50,257 bases of DNA from Agromyces bauzanensis. Lineage in GTDB: Bacteria; Actinomycetota; Actinomycetes; Actinomycetales; Microbacteriaceae. This document shows, piece by piece, positions 17,614 to 26,521 of this stretch. The stretch spans positions 1-50,257 of the forward strand of contig NZ_BMMD01000023.1 of assembly GCF_014645655.1 (NCBI RefSeq). The letters are read 5' to 3'. The position numbers and the translations under genes were made by a program. Each line of letters begins with the position of its first letter. Position 1 is the stretch's first letter. The notes under the pieces are model-generated. The model was not told where the DNA came from and ran no database searches. It was given only the letters and a program-made list of their open reading frames with translations.

Positions 17614-19284
17614 TCAAAACCCCTGCTGCCGGGCAAAGCGGTCACGAAGCTCGCGCTTGAGGATCTTGCCGCTCGGCCCCTTGGGCAGTTCGTCGATGAC
17701 TTCGAGGACCTCGGGGATCTTGTGTCGAGCGACATCCATCTGCCGCATGAACTCGTCAAGTTCCTCGAGCGTGATCACCGTTTCGGTCTTGGTGGAGACC
17801 ACCGCGCACACCCGTTGTCCCTTGATCGGGTCTGGCACCCCGATGACCGAGACCTCATAGACACTGGAATGGCGCTGAATGATCAGCTCGATCTCGGCGG
17901 GACTGATGTTCTGACCGCTACGGATGATCATGTCCTTCAAGCGACCGACGTAACGCAACGAGTCGTCCTCCTCGATCGCGACAAGATCGCCCGTGCGGAA
18001 CAGACCCTGCGAGGTGAAGGACTGCGCATTGACTTCATCCGCATCGAGGTAGCCGGCGAACACCGAGGGCCCGCGTACCGCGAGTTCGCCGGGCTCCCCG
18101 GCAGGGACGTCCTCCTCGGTACCCGGCTTGAGGGCGTGAAACTCCGTGTCTGGAAGAAAGCGGCGCAGCTTGTCGATGCGGAACAGGTCCTTGCGTTCCT
18201 CGACGGGCTGCTCCGGAACGGTGAAGAAGAACCAACCCTCGGTCGCGCCGAACTCATTGATCACCGTGATACCGCGCTCGTCAAGCATCTCGATGATCGT
18301 GTGCGGCGGTGCCTCGCCACCACAACCAACGACACTCAGTGAGGAGATGTCGTACTGCGTATCGAGCCCGGGGTGATTCAGCATCCCGAAATAGATTGCA
18401 GGAACCGCGATGATGTAGTTGACCCGCTCCTGAGTGATCTGCTCCAAGAACACATCGACATTGAACGGCTCATGAGTGACGAACTTTCCGCCCGCCATGA
18501 TCCAGGGATAGAGTTCCACGCCCAGTCCACCCATGTTGGCGTAAGGGAACGGCCCGGAAAATACGGAGTCCGCTCCGTGGCCCGTCGCCTCCAGTATCCC
18601 TCTCGTGGCAACCATCCAGCTGTTTGGAGTACGCGGAACGACCTTGGGTGTGCTTTCCGTACCGGTCGTCAGACACAGAGTCAACGCGTCATCCGCTGAG
18701 ACTTCGATAGCGTCGAGTTCAGCGACCCGAGCTGGATCTGCTGCCGTGATCATCGTAGAAAGCTCGAAATCTGCACCGGGCCTTCCTTCACCTTCGAGGG
18801 CGATGATCACCTCGAGCGAAGGACAGACCTTCCGGGCGGCGTGAATCATGGCGAGATAGTCGGTCCCCATGAAGCTCCCCATGCCGATCGCGATTCGGGC
18901 CTTGGTCTTGGCGATCGCGTACTCGATGTCGGACGAACGCTGGCGCATAGGGGCAAACGTTCCCACAGCGCCGATACGATCGAGAGCGAGGTGAAGCAGA
19001 ACCAGCTCGACCGAGTTCGGCAGTTGCACGAAGACGACATCGCCCTTGTGAACCCCCGCATCGAGGAGCGAGAGGGCGAGCCCATCAGCGAGTTCGTGAA
19101 CTTCGTTCCATGTCAGGCGCATCGGCTGGGTGCCGATCACCTCCAACTTGTTGGGTTGATCGACGAGTGCCTCCTGGTTTCCACGCGCTGTGGCATGCTC
19201 GGCCACATAATCGCTCCAGGTTTTGTCTCCCCAGATACCGGCATCGTGATACTTCTTCACCGTCTCAGGCGGATACACGCTCAT
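17614..19284 (-). CDS. AMP-dependent acyl-CoA synthetase (first ligase of the operon)
   Basis: This 556-residue ANL-family ligase has LCLTTGTESTPKVVPRT as the P-loop, INEFGATEGW, FRTGDLV, GRLKDMIIRSGQNISPAEIE and GPSGKILKR with the catalytic lysine. The ATG at 19284 has AAGGAG 6 bases upstream; longer in-frame extensions lack a site. Its N-terminal PETVKKYHDAGIW resembles 2,3-dihydroxybenzoate-AMP-ligase-like members of the family, but it sits where AtuH (citronellate-CoA ligase) functions in Atu clusters. It probably activates the entry acid. Confidence 0.88.
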   Translation of the reverse strand: MSVYPPETVKKYHDAGIWGDKTWSDYVAEHATARGNQEALVDQPNKLEVIGTQPMRLTWNEVHELADGLALSLLDAGVHKGDVVFVQLPNSVELVLLHLALDRIGAVGTFAPMRQRSSDIEYAIAKTKARIAIGMGSFMGTDYLAMIHAARKVCPSLEVIIALEGEGRPGADFELSTMITAADPARVAELDAIEVSADDALTLCLTTGTESTPKVVPRTPNSWMVATRGILEATGHGADSVFSGPFPYANMGGLGVELYPWIMAGGKFVTHEPFNVDVFLEQITQERVNYIIAVPAIYFGMLNHPGLDTQYDISSLSVVGCGGEAPPHTIIEMLDERGITVINEFGATEGWFFFTVPEQPVEERKDLFRIDKLRRFLPDTEFHALKPGTEEDVPAGEPGELAVRGPSVFAGYLDADEVNAQSFTSQGLFRTGDLVAIEEDDSLRYVGRLKDMIIRSGQNISPAEIELIIQRHSSVYEVSVIGVPDPIKGQRVCAVVSTKTETVITLEELDEFMRQMDVARHKIPEVLEVIDELPKGPSGKILKRELRDRFARQQGF

Positions 19285-19337
19285 TGCTGACTCCTTTGTC
19301 ACGGGAATTGGATGGGTGGTGCAACTGCAATGGTGAT

Positions 19338-20492
19338 TCAGTAGCTGCGGGGAAGCCCGAGGGAATGTTGCGAAACGTAGTTCAGCACCATCTCGCGCGA
19401 TACGGGAGCGATTTTGAGAACCCTCGCAAACCCCCACGCATCAGCAAGCCCATACTCGGTCGACATGCCATTACCACCATGAATTTGGATGGCACGATCG
19501 AGAGCCTCGATGGCCGCATCGGCCGCCGCGAACTTTGCCATGTTGGATGCTTCCCCCGCGTCGAGGCCCGTGTCATACATCCATGCGGCCTTGCTGGTCA
19601 TCAACCGCGCAAGTTCAACATGTACATACGACTCCGCCAGCGGGTGTGCGAGGCCCTGGTGGGTCCCGATCGGAGCCCCCCAGACCTGACGTTCCTTGCC
19701 GTACCTGGCGCCGCGATCCAACGCGAAACGACCGATGCCATTGGACACCGCCGCGCTCATGATGCGCTCAGGGTTGAGACCGAAGAAGATCTGACGAAGC
19801 CCGTCATCCGCTTCGCCGAGCAGGCCCGTCGAGGGAACGCGAACGTCGTCGAAGAACAGAGTGAACTGCTTCTCCGGGGCCGTCACCTCAACGGGAATCA
19901 CAGTCATCTGCAGGTGGGCGTTGGGGGTCTCGACGATGAATAGGGAGAGTCGCGCGCGACCCGTTGCCTCATCGATACCGGTGCGAGCGACAACCAACAG
20001 GGCATCAGCTTCGTCCGCACCGGAACAGTAATACTTGGTACCGGTTAGGATCCAGTCGTCGCCGTCTCGGCGACCCGTGGTCGCAATGTTGTGGCTGTTC
20101 GAGCCAGCGTCCGGTTCGGTGATGGCGAACGCCATCTTGGTCTTGCCGGTTGCCAACCCGGGTAGCCAACGTTCCTTCTGCTCATCCGTCCCGAATCGTG
20201 CGATGACGGTTCCGCAGATAGCAGGCGAAACGATGAGCATGAGCAGGGGGGAACCGGCGGCCGCCAGTTCTTCCGCAACGATTGACAGTTCCTGGATGCC
20301 CATCCCGCCGCCACCGTACTCTTCCGGCAGGTTCACACCAATGAACCCGGATTCACCGATCGCCTCCCACAGCTCTCCCACCTTCAGACCGTCGCGCGCG
20401 CGTTTGACATACCAGTCATGGCTGTAGCTGGCGACAATCGACCGTACGGCCGCCCGAATCTCTCGCTGTTCGGCAGATTCCAGCAGTTGCAA
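19338..20492 (-). CDS. Acyl-CoA dehydrogenase (first gene of the operon)
   Basis: This 384-residue acyl-CoA dehydrogenase has AITEPDAGSNSHN at the FAD site and QIHGGNGMSTEYGLAD near the C-terminus. It lacks the common EGTSQIQ end; instead it finishes PVSREMVLNYVSQ then LGLPRSY, an ending I associate with a subgroup of actinobacterial FadE proteins. The start is uncertain: an ATG at 20510 has no ribosome site, whereas AAAGGAG lies inside that extension 7 bases before the TTG at 20492, which was chosen. It would play the part of AtuD (citronellyl-CoA dehydrogenase). Confidence 0.85.
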   Translation of the reverse strand: MQLLESAEQREIRAAVRSIVASYSHDWYVKRARDGLKVGELWEAIGESGFIGVNLPEEYGGGGMGIQELSIVAEELAAAGSPLLMLIVSPAICGTVIARFGTDEQKERWLPGLATGKTKMAFAITEPDAGSNSHNIATTGRRDGDDWILTGTKYYCSGADEADALLVVARTGIDEATGRARLSLFIVETPNAHLQMTVIPVEVTAPEKQFTLFFDDVRVPSTGLLGEADDGLRQIFFGLNPERIMSAAVSNGIGRFALDRGARYGKERQVWGAPIGTHQGLAHPLAESYVHVELARLMTSKAAWMYDTGLDAGEASNMAKFAAADAAIEALDRAIQIHGGNGMSTEYGLADAWGFARVLKIAPVSREMVLNYVSQHSLGLPRSY

Positions 20493-20536
20493 CTTTGTGC
20501 TCCTTTGCATCGATTTGAACAGCGTACTAGGAGTTC

Positions 20537-20570
20537 ATCATAGAAACAACTAGTTCCGTATATTGAACTA
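20537..20570 (-). promoter_or_regulatory. Operon promoter with a 20-bp palindromic operator
   Basis: TAGTTC-N8-GAACTA (20551-20570) is a perfect interrupted palindrome in an AT-rich stretch that stands out from the surrounding GC-rich DNA. A TATGAT -10 box reading leftward lies at 20542-20537, so the palindrome covers the -35 region, where no good -35 hexamer is seen. That suits an activator or repressor site. The IclR regulator encoded inside the operon is the obvious candidate. Confidence 0.55.
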
Positions 20571-20592
20571 ATCCTCGTGAGAGGGGAGAACC

Positions 20593-20614
20593 AACCCGGG
20601 GCTGTGCCCGGGTT
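20593..20614. terminator. Hairpin at the right edge of the operon
   Basis: AACCCGGG and CCCGGGTT form an 8-bp perfect stem with a 6-base loop. It would stop leftward transcripts from the dehydrogenase remnant before they enter the operon. The rest of 20571-21153 holds that remnant and a 20-bp tandem repeat; no intact gene is seen there. Confidence 0.4.
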
Positions 20615-20805
20615 CTGGAACAGGCCCGGATTCCCCGCGAGAGCCGGTACGCGGGCAGGCCCCTGCGACGGATGGGTCCCACGAGGGCAGGTTCAAGGAC
20701 GCGACGAGCACTGGGCTCCAGGCCGCGCAGGACGACGTCGACGCCCAGTTCGCAGCGCTCCTGGCCAGCTCGAGCGCGCTCATCGACCGGGCCGGCCCGG
20801 ACCTC

Positions 20806-20919
20806 GACGCCGCACGCGACGACCTTGACGAGCGCCTCACCCTGCTTGGGCACCGGCACGTCGATGTCGATGACCCGCAGCCGCGATTCCTCGTCGTGGA
20901 GGACGGCCGCTCGGATGGT
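20806..20919 (-). pseudogene. N-terminal fragment of a zinc-type alcohol dehydrogenase (MDR family)
   Basis: Reading leftward, about 38 codons encode IRAAVLHDEE, then VIDIDVPVPKQGEALVKVV and ACGV, the standard N-terminus of medium-chain alcohol dehydrogenases. After ACGV the expected CHTD metal-ligand segment is missing and no other frame continues the protein. No start codon with a ribosome site is obvious. It looks like a remnant left where the acquired operon meets older sequence. Confidence 0.55.
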
Positions 20920-21033
20920 GCGGGGAGCTCCCTCGTGGACGTCGGCATGGCCGGTGGTCCTCTCGTCGTCGAACGGCACTGGATCCAGCCCGCGGCATCG
21001 TGCGGCCGTCTCAATCCGCGATCCACTCCGTGA

Positions 21034-21984
<951 letters not shown>

Positions 21985-22051
21985 ACGGGACCTTCGTCCA
22001 TTCGGCAGCCGCGCCCGCCGGGCTAGGGTCGATCGTCGCAAGGGAGACCCC

Positions 22052-22786
22052 ATGAACAGGTTCGTTCGGGCCGCAGCAGCAGTCGCCGTGACGGCGATGA
22101 CCGTCGGCGGCCTGGCCGCATGCAACTTCATCGGCCCGCCGCAGCGCTTCACCGACGAGTCCACCGTGACCGAGGACATCGCCGTGATCGAACTCGACGA
22201 CGCGAACGGCAGCGTCAGGGTGACCGGTGCCGCGGGCGCGACCGATATCACGGTCGAGCGCACCGTCTCGTACCTCGGCGACCGTGATATCGGCGAGACG
22301 CACGAGATCGACGGCGACACCCTCGAGCTCGGCGGCTGCGGCCGGTTCTGTTCGGTCGATTACACCGTCGAGGGGCCGATCGGTCTCGACGTGGGCGGGA
22401 GGACGTCGAACGGGACCATCGAACTCAGGGGCGTCGACGAGGTCGACGTGCGGACGTCGAACGGGCGCATCGAGCTGGAGGATGTCTCGGGCGACGTCGA
22501 TGTCGAGACGAGCAACGGCCGGGTCATCGGGCGCGACCTGAACGGCGACGGCGTGCGGGTGCGCACCTCGAACGGCAGCATCGAGCTCAGTCTCGGCGAG
22601 GCGCAGGACGTCGAAGCGCGTACGTCGAACGGTGCGATCGAGCTCCGCGTGCCCGAGGGCAGCTACCGGGTGACGGCCGAGACCTCGAACGGCTCTACCG
22701 ACATCGGCATCGCCGACGACCCCGACGGCGAGTTCGAACTGGAGCTGCGCACGTCGAACGGCTCGATCACGATCACGGGCGGCTGA
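22052..22786 (+). CDS. Lipoprotein with seven TSNG beta-repeats (DUF4097-like)
   Basis: This 244-residue exported protein has an N-terminal signal with a lipobox ending GLAAC (C25), so it is probably lipid-anchored outside the cell. From about residue 50 it is built of short beta repeats, each carrying R/E-TSNG-x-I (seven copies), a pattern of DUF4097 'putative adhesin' proteins that likely form a beta-solenoid. GGGAG precedes the ATG, and TAGGGT at about 22024-22029 could be the -10. Two cysteines in GGCGRFCS could pair. Its role is unknown. Confidence 0.85.
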   Translation: MNRFVRAAAAVAVTAMTVGGLAACNFIGPPQRFTDESTVTEDIAVIELDDANGSVRVTGAAGATDITVERTVSYLGDRDIGETHEIDGDTLELGGCGRFCSVDYTVEGPIGLDVGGRTSNGTIELRGVDEVDVRTSNGRIELEDVSGDVDVETSNGRVIGRDLNGDGVRVRTSNGSIELSLGEAQDVEARTSNGAIELRVPEGSYRVTAETSNGSTDIGIADDPDGEFELELRTSNGSITITGG

Positions 22787-22812
22787 CGGGCGGCGCGTCG
22801 GACGGCTGCAGA

Positions 22813-22864
22813 AGGTCGCAGTCGTGCAGGTACTGGGCGTCCGGAACCTGCACGACTGCGACTT
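22813..22864. terminator. Bidirectional terminator hairpin
   Basis: GTCGCAGTCGTGCAGGT (22815-22831) and its exact complement (22846-22862) form a 17-bp stem, extended by two further pairs, with a 14-base loop. It lies between convergent genes, the lipoprotein gene and ornithine aminotransferase. The remaining bases to 22955 hold a GGGCCTGGTCGG doublet and the 18-bp palindrome at 22925-22942. Confidence 0.85.
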
Positions 22865-22924
22865 GTCGCGTCCAGTGGTTGAGATCGCTGGGCCTGGTCG
22901 GCAGGGCCTGGTCGGGGGACGGGT

Positions 22925-22942
22925 CGGATGCCGCGGCATCCG
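22925..22942. repeat. 18-bp perfect palindrome CGGATGCCGCGGCATCCG
   Basis: The same 18-mer occurs again at 40255-40272 inside putA. Its 9-bp core GGATGCCGC (or the complement) is frequent from 20.9 kb to the right end and was not seen in the first 20.5 kb. Confidence 0.7.
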
Positions 22943-22955
22943 GCCCCTCGTCGTG

Positions 22956-24206
22956 TCACGCGCCCCGCAGCTCCTCGAGCACGGCCGCCAGCTGATCGAC
23001 GGCCCAGTCCAGGTCGTGCTGCTCCACCACGATCGGCGGAGCGAGCCGGATGGTCGAGCCGTGCGTGTCCTTCGCGAGCACGCCGCGACGCATGAGGGCC
23101 TCGCAGACCTCACGTCCGGTCGCGAGCGCCGGATCGACGTCGATGCCCGCCCAGAGCCCCGCGCCGCGCACCGCGACGACGCCGTGACCGACGAGTGCGT
23201 CCAGCCGCTCATGCAGGTGCGCGCCGAGCTGCCGGGCTCGCGCCTGCGGCTCGCCCGACGCCAGCATGCGCACCACCTCGAGGCCCACGGCCGCGGCGAG
23301 CGGGTTGCCGCCGAACGTGGAGCCGTGCTGGCCGGGCCGGATCACGCCGAGCACGTCGCGATCACCCACCACGGCGGAGACCGGCACGATGCCGCCGCCG
23401 AGCGCCTTGCCGAGCAGGTACAGGTCGGGCACCACGCCCACGAGGTCACACGCGAAGGTCGCCCCCACGCGGCCGAGTCCCGACTGGATCTCGTCGGCGA
23501 TGAGGAGCACGTTGCGCTCGCGCGTGATGCGACGCACCTCGGGGAGGAAGTCAGCGGGCGGCACGACGATGCCGGACTCTCCCTGGATCGGCTCGATGAG
23601 CACTGCGACGGTGTTCTCGTCGATCGCGGCCTCGACCGCGGCGGCGTCGCCGTAGGGCACCGTGTGGAAGCCCGGCGTGTACGGACCGAAGTCCGCGTGC
23701 GCGTCGGGGTCGTCGCTGAACGAGATGATCGTAGTGGTGCGGCCGTGGAAGTTGCCGGCCATCACGATGACGTTGGCGCGGTCCCGCTCGACGCCCTTCA
23801 CGCGGTAGCCCCAGGCGCGCGCGATCTTGATGCCCGACTCCACGGCCTCGGCACCCGTGTTCATCGGCAGCACCATGTCCTTGCCGCAGAGTGCGGCGAG
23901 CTCGGTGACGAACGGCCCGAGCCGGTCGTTGTGGAAAGCTCGGCTGGTGAGCGTGATGCGGTCGAGCTGGCGGCGGGCAGCGTCCACCAGACGGGGGTTG
24001 CCGTGTCCGAAGTTCACGGCGGAATAGGCCGCGAGGCAATCGAGATAACGGCGGCCCTCGACGTCGGTGACCCAGGCGCCGTCGCCGGATGCCACGACCA
24101 CGGGCAGCGGGTGGTAGTTGTGGGCGGCGTGCTCGTCCTCCTCGTGGATGGCTGCGACCGTCCGAGCCGCGACGTCGATCACGTCGTTTCGAGTGTGCGG
24201 AGTCAT
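22956..24206 (-). CDS. rocD: Ornithine aminotransferase
   Basis: This 416-residue class III PLP aminotransferase converts ornithine and 2-oxoglutarate to glutamate semialdehyde and glutamate. The PLP-binding lysine lies in LLGKALGGG, the aspartate in IADEIQSGLGR, and NTGAEAVE and GNFHGRTTT match ornithine aminotransferases specifically. The ATG at 24206 forms an ATGA overlap with the DDAH-like gene, so the two are translationally coupled. The product feeds proline/glutamate metabolism, where PutA (38-42 kb) acts. Confidence 0.93.
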   Translation of the reverse strand: MTPHTRNDVIDVAARTVAAIHEEDEHAAHNYHPLPVVVASGDGAWVTDVEGRRYLDCLAAYSAVNFGHGNPRLVDAARRQLDRITLTSRAFHNDRLGPFVTELAALCGKDMVLPMNTGAEAVESGIKIARAWGYRVKGVERDRANVIVMAGNFHGRTTTIISFSDDPDAHADFGPYTPGFHTVPYGDAAAVEAAIDENTVAVLIEPIQGESGIVVPPADFLPEVRRITRERNVLLIADEIQSGLGRVGATFACDLVGVVPDLYLLGKALGGGIVPVSAVVGDRDVLGVIRPGQHGSTFGGNPLAAAVGLEVVRMLASGEPQARARQLGAHLHERLDALVGHGVVAVRGAGLWAGIDVDPALATGREVCEALMRRGVLAKDTHGSTIRLAPPIVVEQHDLDWAVDQLAAVLEELRGA

Positions 24207-25063
24207 CGGCGCAGCTCCAAGGTGCAGCACTTGACGCCGCCGCCGCCGAGCAGCAGCTCGGAGAGGTCGACGCCGATCGGGTGGTAGCCGTGCTCGCGCA
24301 ACTGCCGTTCGAAGTCCGTGGCGCGCGAGGCGATGACCACGTTGTACCCGTCGCTGAACGAGTTCAGGCCGAGCACCGCGGCATCCGTCTCGTTCACGAG
24401 GATCGCATCGGGGAACCGCTCTCGCAACACGGCGAGCGATGCGGCGTCGAACGCGGTCGGCAGGTAGGCGACGTGCTCCTGCCCGGGCGTCGCGTCGAGC
24501 ACCGCGACCGCGGTATCGAGGTGGTAGAAACTCGGGTCCACGAGCCGCAGCGTCACGACCTCGCGGTCGGCGATGCGGGCGAGCTCCTCGTGCGAATGCG
24601 AATGGCTGCGGAACCCGGTGCCCGCGAGGATCGTCTCACCGACGAGCAGGAAGTCGCCCTCGCCCTCGTTGATCTCCTCGGGCTCCCGCACGTCGAAGCC
24701 GGCCGCGCGGAACCAGTCCATGTACGCGGGACCCTCGGGCGCTCGCTCGGGGTACGTGAACCTGGCGCCGTACGCGATACCGTCGATCACGAAGCCGCCG
24801 TTCGCGGCGTAGACCATGTCGGGCAGGCCCGGGATCGGGTCGATGAGGTGCACGTCGTAACCGAGCCCGAGGTAGGTGTCATAGAGCACCTGCCACTGCG
24901 CGAGCGCGAGGCTCGTGTCGGTCGGTTCGGCGGGGTTCATCCACGGGTTGATCCGGTACACGACCGTGAAGTGCTCGGGCCGGCACATGAGCACCGTGCG
25001 GCCGGTCGGCCGGCGCTCGGGCCTGGTACCCGACTGCTCGTCGGTCTGGATCGCGGTCGACAT
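24203..25063 (-). CDS. Amidinotransferase-fold arginine-modifying enzyme (DDAH-like, possibly arginine dihydrolase)
   Basis: This 286-residue protein belongs to the guanidino-group modifying superfamily (DDAH, arginine deiminase, arginine dihydrolase). The catalytic histidine is in FYHLDTAV (H181) and the nucleophilic cysteine in GGVKCCTLE (C279/C280). Where DDAH enzymes usually carry a Glu-Asp pair this one has VYAANGGF (N88), resembling the asparagine-containing loop of cyanobacterial arginine dihydrolase. Coupling to ornithine aminotransferase would make sense if it yields ornithine directly. AAGGAG lies 4 bases before the ATG. The name dimethylargininase is the conservative alternative. 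Confidence 0.8.
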   Translation of the reverse strand: MSTAIQTDEQSGTRPERRPTGRTVLMCRPEHFTVVYRINPWMNPAEPTDTSLALAQWQVLYDTYLGLGYDVHLIDPIPGLPDMVYAANGGFVIDGIAYGARFTYPERAPEGPAYMDWFRAAGFDVREPEEINEGEGDFLLVGETILAGTGFRSHSHSHEELARIADREVVTLRLVDPSFYHLDTAVAVLDATPGQEHVAYLPTAFDAASLAVLRERFPDAILVNETDAAVLGLNSFSDGYNVVIASRATDFERQLREHGYHPIGVDLSELLLGGGGVKCCTLELRR

Positions 25064-25215
25064 CTCGCTCCTTCGCGTCGGGCGGATGTCGTCGCATCGG
25101 GCGACATCAGCCGGTGTTGGCAATGTCGGCGGACCAGGTCGCTCATTCCGAGCCTCGACGACGACGTTCGGGTTGCGCCGCCGTCGAGACGCCACTTTCA
25201 GTCTGAACGAACGAG

Positions 25216-25253
25216 CCGGAACATTCCGGGCTTCGCACGCAAATTTCCTGCGC
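25216..25253 (-). promoter_or_regulatory. Candidate regulator sites upstream of the DDAH-like/rocD operon
   Basis: CCGGAA-CA-TTCCGG (25216-25229) is a perfect palindrome. Just beside it, reading leftward, is GCGCAGGAAATTTGCG (25253-25238), which matches 14 of 16 bases of a site 44 bp before the lrp-type gene. Both are candidate binding sites in the 25064-25402 gap, which shows no gene. Confidence 0.4.
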
Positions 25254-25402
25254 ATTCGCGATCGACGCGGCTGAATGCTGCGCAGACGAGGGGGCGGATG
25301 TCTCAACTCGCGCGTCCGGGCGGCGCACTTGCCGCACGCCCGCGGGCTGAGGCATCCTGTTGCCCGGCCCGGCGCCCCGCCGGAAGATCGACGGAGGTCG
25401 GC

Positions 25403-25615
25403 ATGGACGAACCGCCGCACGACGAACGGATGCGGCGCCTGCAGCGCATCGCCTACGGCGCCCTCGAGAGCGATGCGGAGCGTGCCGCCGCCCTCGCGGA
25501 GCTCGAGTCGCTGCGACGGGAGCACGCTGCGATGGATGCCCCGGCCGCTTCGGTCGTCGGCGGGGCCCGAGCCGGCGCAGGTCGCCGCCGCGTGGTGGAC
25601 CTTGCCGTCTGCTGA
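25403..25615 (+). CDS. Small charged hypothetical protein
   Basis: This 70-residue protein is rich in Arg, Glu and Ala. The middle (RRLQRIAYGALESDAERAAA and on through LAELESLRREHA) should form one or two amphipathic helices; I recall similar short proteins in other actinobacteria but no function. GGAGG lies 5 bases before the ATG, a strong sign that it is translated. It ends one base before the convergent LLM oxidoreductase stop. Confidence 0.6.
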   Translation: MDEPPHDERMRRLQRIAYGALESDAERAAALAELESLRREHAAMDAPAASVVGGARAGAGRRRVVDLAVC

Positions 25616-26416
25616 TCAGCCGTTCTTCGCGTCGCGCCAGGCCATCCACTCGGTCACGGGGGCGAGGTCGTAGTCGGGACCCGAGATGCCGAGCGTGAAC
25701 ATGCGCACCCCGGCGTCGTAGAGCGCGTCGGCGTACTCGAGGTCGACGCGTCGACGGGTGAGCTCGTTCGACACCGTGATCTGCGAGACGTCGCGACCGA
25801 CCTCGTCGCCCCACCGTTTCAGCACGTCGAGCTTGTGCGGCAGGTCGTCGGGTGCAACGAACGAGTGCCAGATGTCGGCGTGCCGGGCGACGATGCGCAG
25901 CGTCTTCTGTTCGCCCTTGCCGCCGATCATCACGGGGATCTTCCGCGTCGGACCGGGATTCAGCTTCGCCCACCGAGCCTCGATTCGCGGCAGCGCGCCG
26001 GCGAGAGCCTTCAGGCGTGTGCCCGGCGTGCCGAACTCGTAACCGTACTCGTCGTAGTCGCGCTCGAACCAGCCCGACCCGGTGCCGAAGATGAACCGGC
26101 CAGTGCCGCCTTTTGCGCTGATGTGGTCGAGCGTGCGGGCCATGTCGGCCTGCAGGTCCGCGTTGCGGTACGAGTTGCAGCTCACGAGGGTGCCGAACTC
26201 GATGCGCTCGGTCTGCTCCGCCCACGCGCCGAGGATGGTCCACGCCTCGAAGTGCTTGCCGTCGCGGTCGCCCGACAGCGGGTAGAAGTGGTCCCAGTTG
26301 AAGGCGATGTCGACGCCGAGTTCCTCGAGACGGAGCACGGTGTCACGGATGGCGTGGTACTCGGCGTGCTGCGGCTGCACCTGGATGCCGAGCCGCACGG
26401 GGGAATCGAGAGGCAT
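25616..26416 (-). CDS. LLM-class F420-dependent oxidoreductase
   Basis: This 266-residue luciferase-like TIM-barrel protein begins RLGIQVQPQHAEY and has FNWDHFYPLSG, RFIFGTGSGWFERDYDEYG and IPVMIGGKGEQKTLRIVARH, typical of actinobacterial F420-dependent LLM enzymes. The substrate is unknown. The ATG at 26416 was chosen because a TAGGCT -10 box sits 7 bases upstream, suggesting a leaderless message; earlier in-frame starts would run into GC-rich repeats. Confidence 0.88.
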   Translation of the reverse strand: MPLDSPVRLGIQVQPQHAEYHAIRDTVLRLEELGVDIAFNWDHFYPLSGDRDGKHFEAWTILGAWAEQTERIEFGTLVSCNSYRNADLQADMARTLDHISAKGGTGRFIFGTGSGWFERDYDEYGYEFGTPGTRLKALAGALPRIEARWAKLNPGPTRKIPVMIGGKGEQKTLRIVARHADIWHSFVAPDDLPHKLDVLKRWGDEVGRDVSQITVSNELTRRRVDLEYADALYDAGVRMFTLGISGPDYDLAPVTEWMAWRDAKNG

Positions 26417-26423
26417 GCGTTCC

Positions 26424-26429
26424 AGCCTA
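26424..26429 (-). promoter_or_regulatory. -10 box of the LLM oxidoreductase (leaderless)
   Basis: TAGGCT reads leftward 7 bases before the ATG, so transcription would begin at or next to the start codon. Confidence 0.45.
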
Positions 26430-26453
26430 TGGCGGATACCGCGACGCCCGGCC

Positions 26454-26505
26454 GCGGCATCCACACCCCCGTTGCGGCATCCACACCTCCGGCCGCGGCA
26501 TCCAC
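26454..26505. repeat. Three spaced copies of GCGGCATCCAC
   Basis: Copies at 26454, 26474 and 26495 recur every 20-21 bases, about two helical turns, upstream of the LLM gene. They are versions of the genome-style motif GCGGCATCC. Their phasing may be chance or may mark a protein-binding array. Confidence 0.5.
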
Positions 26506-26521
26506 CTCATCGCGCAGTTGA

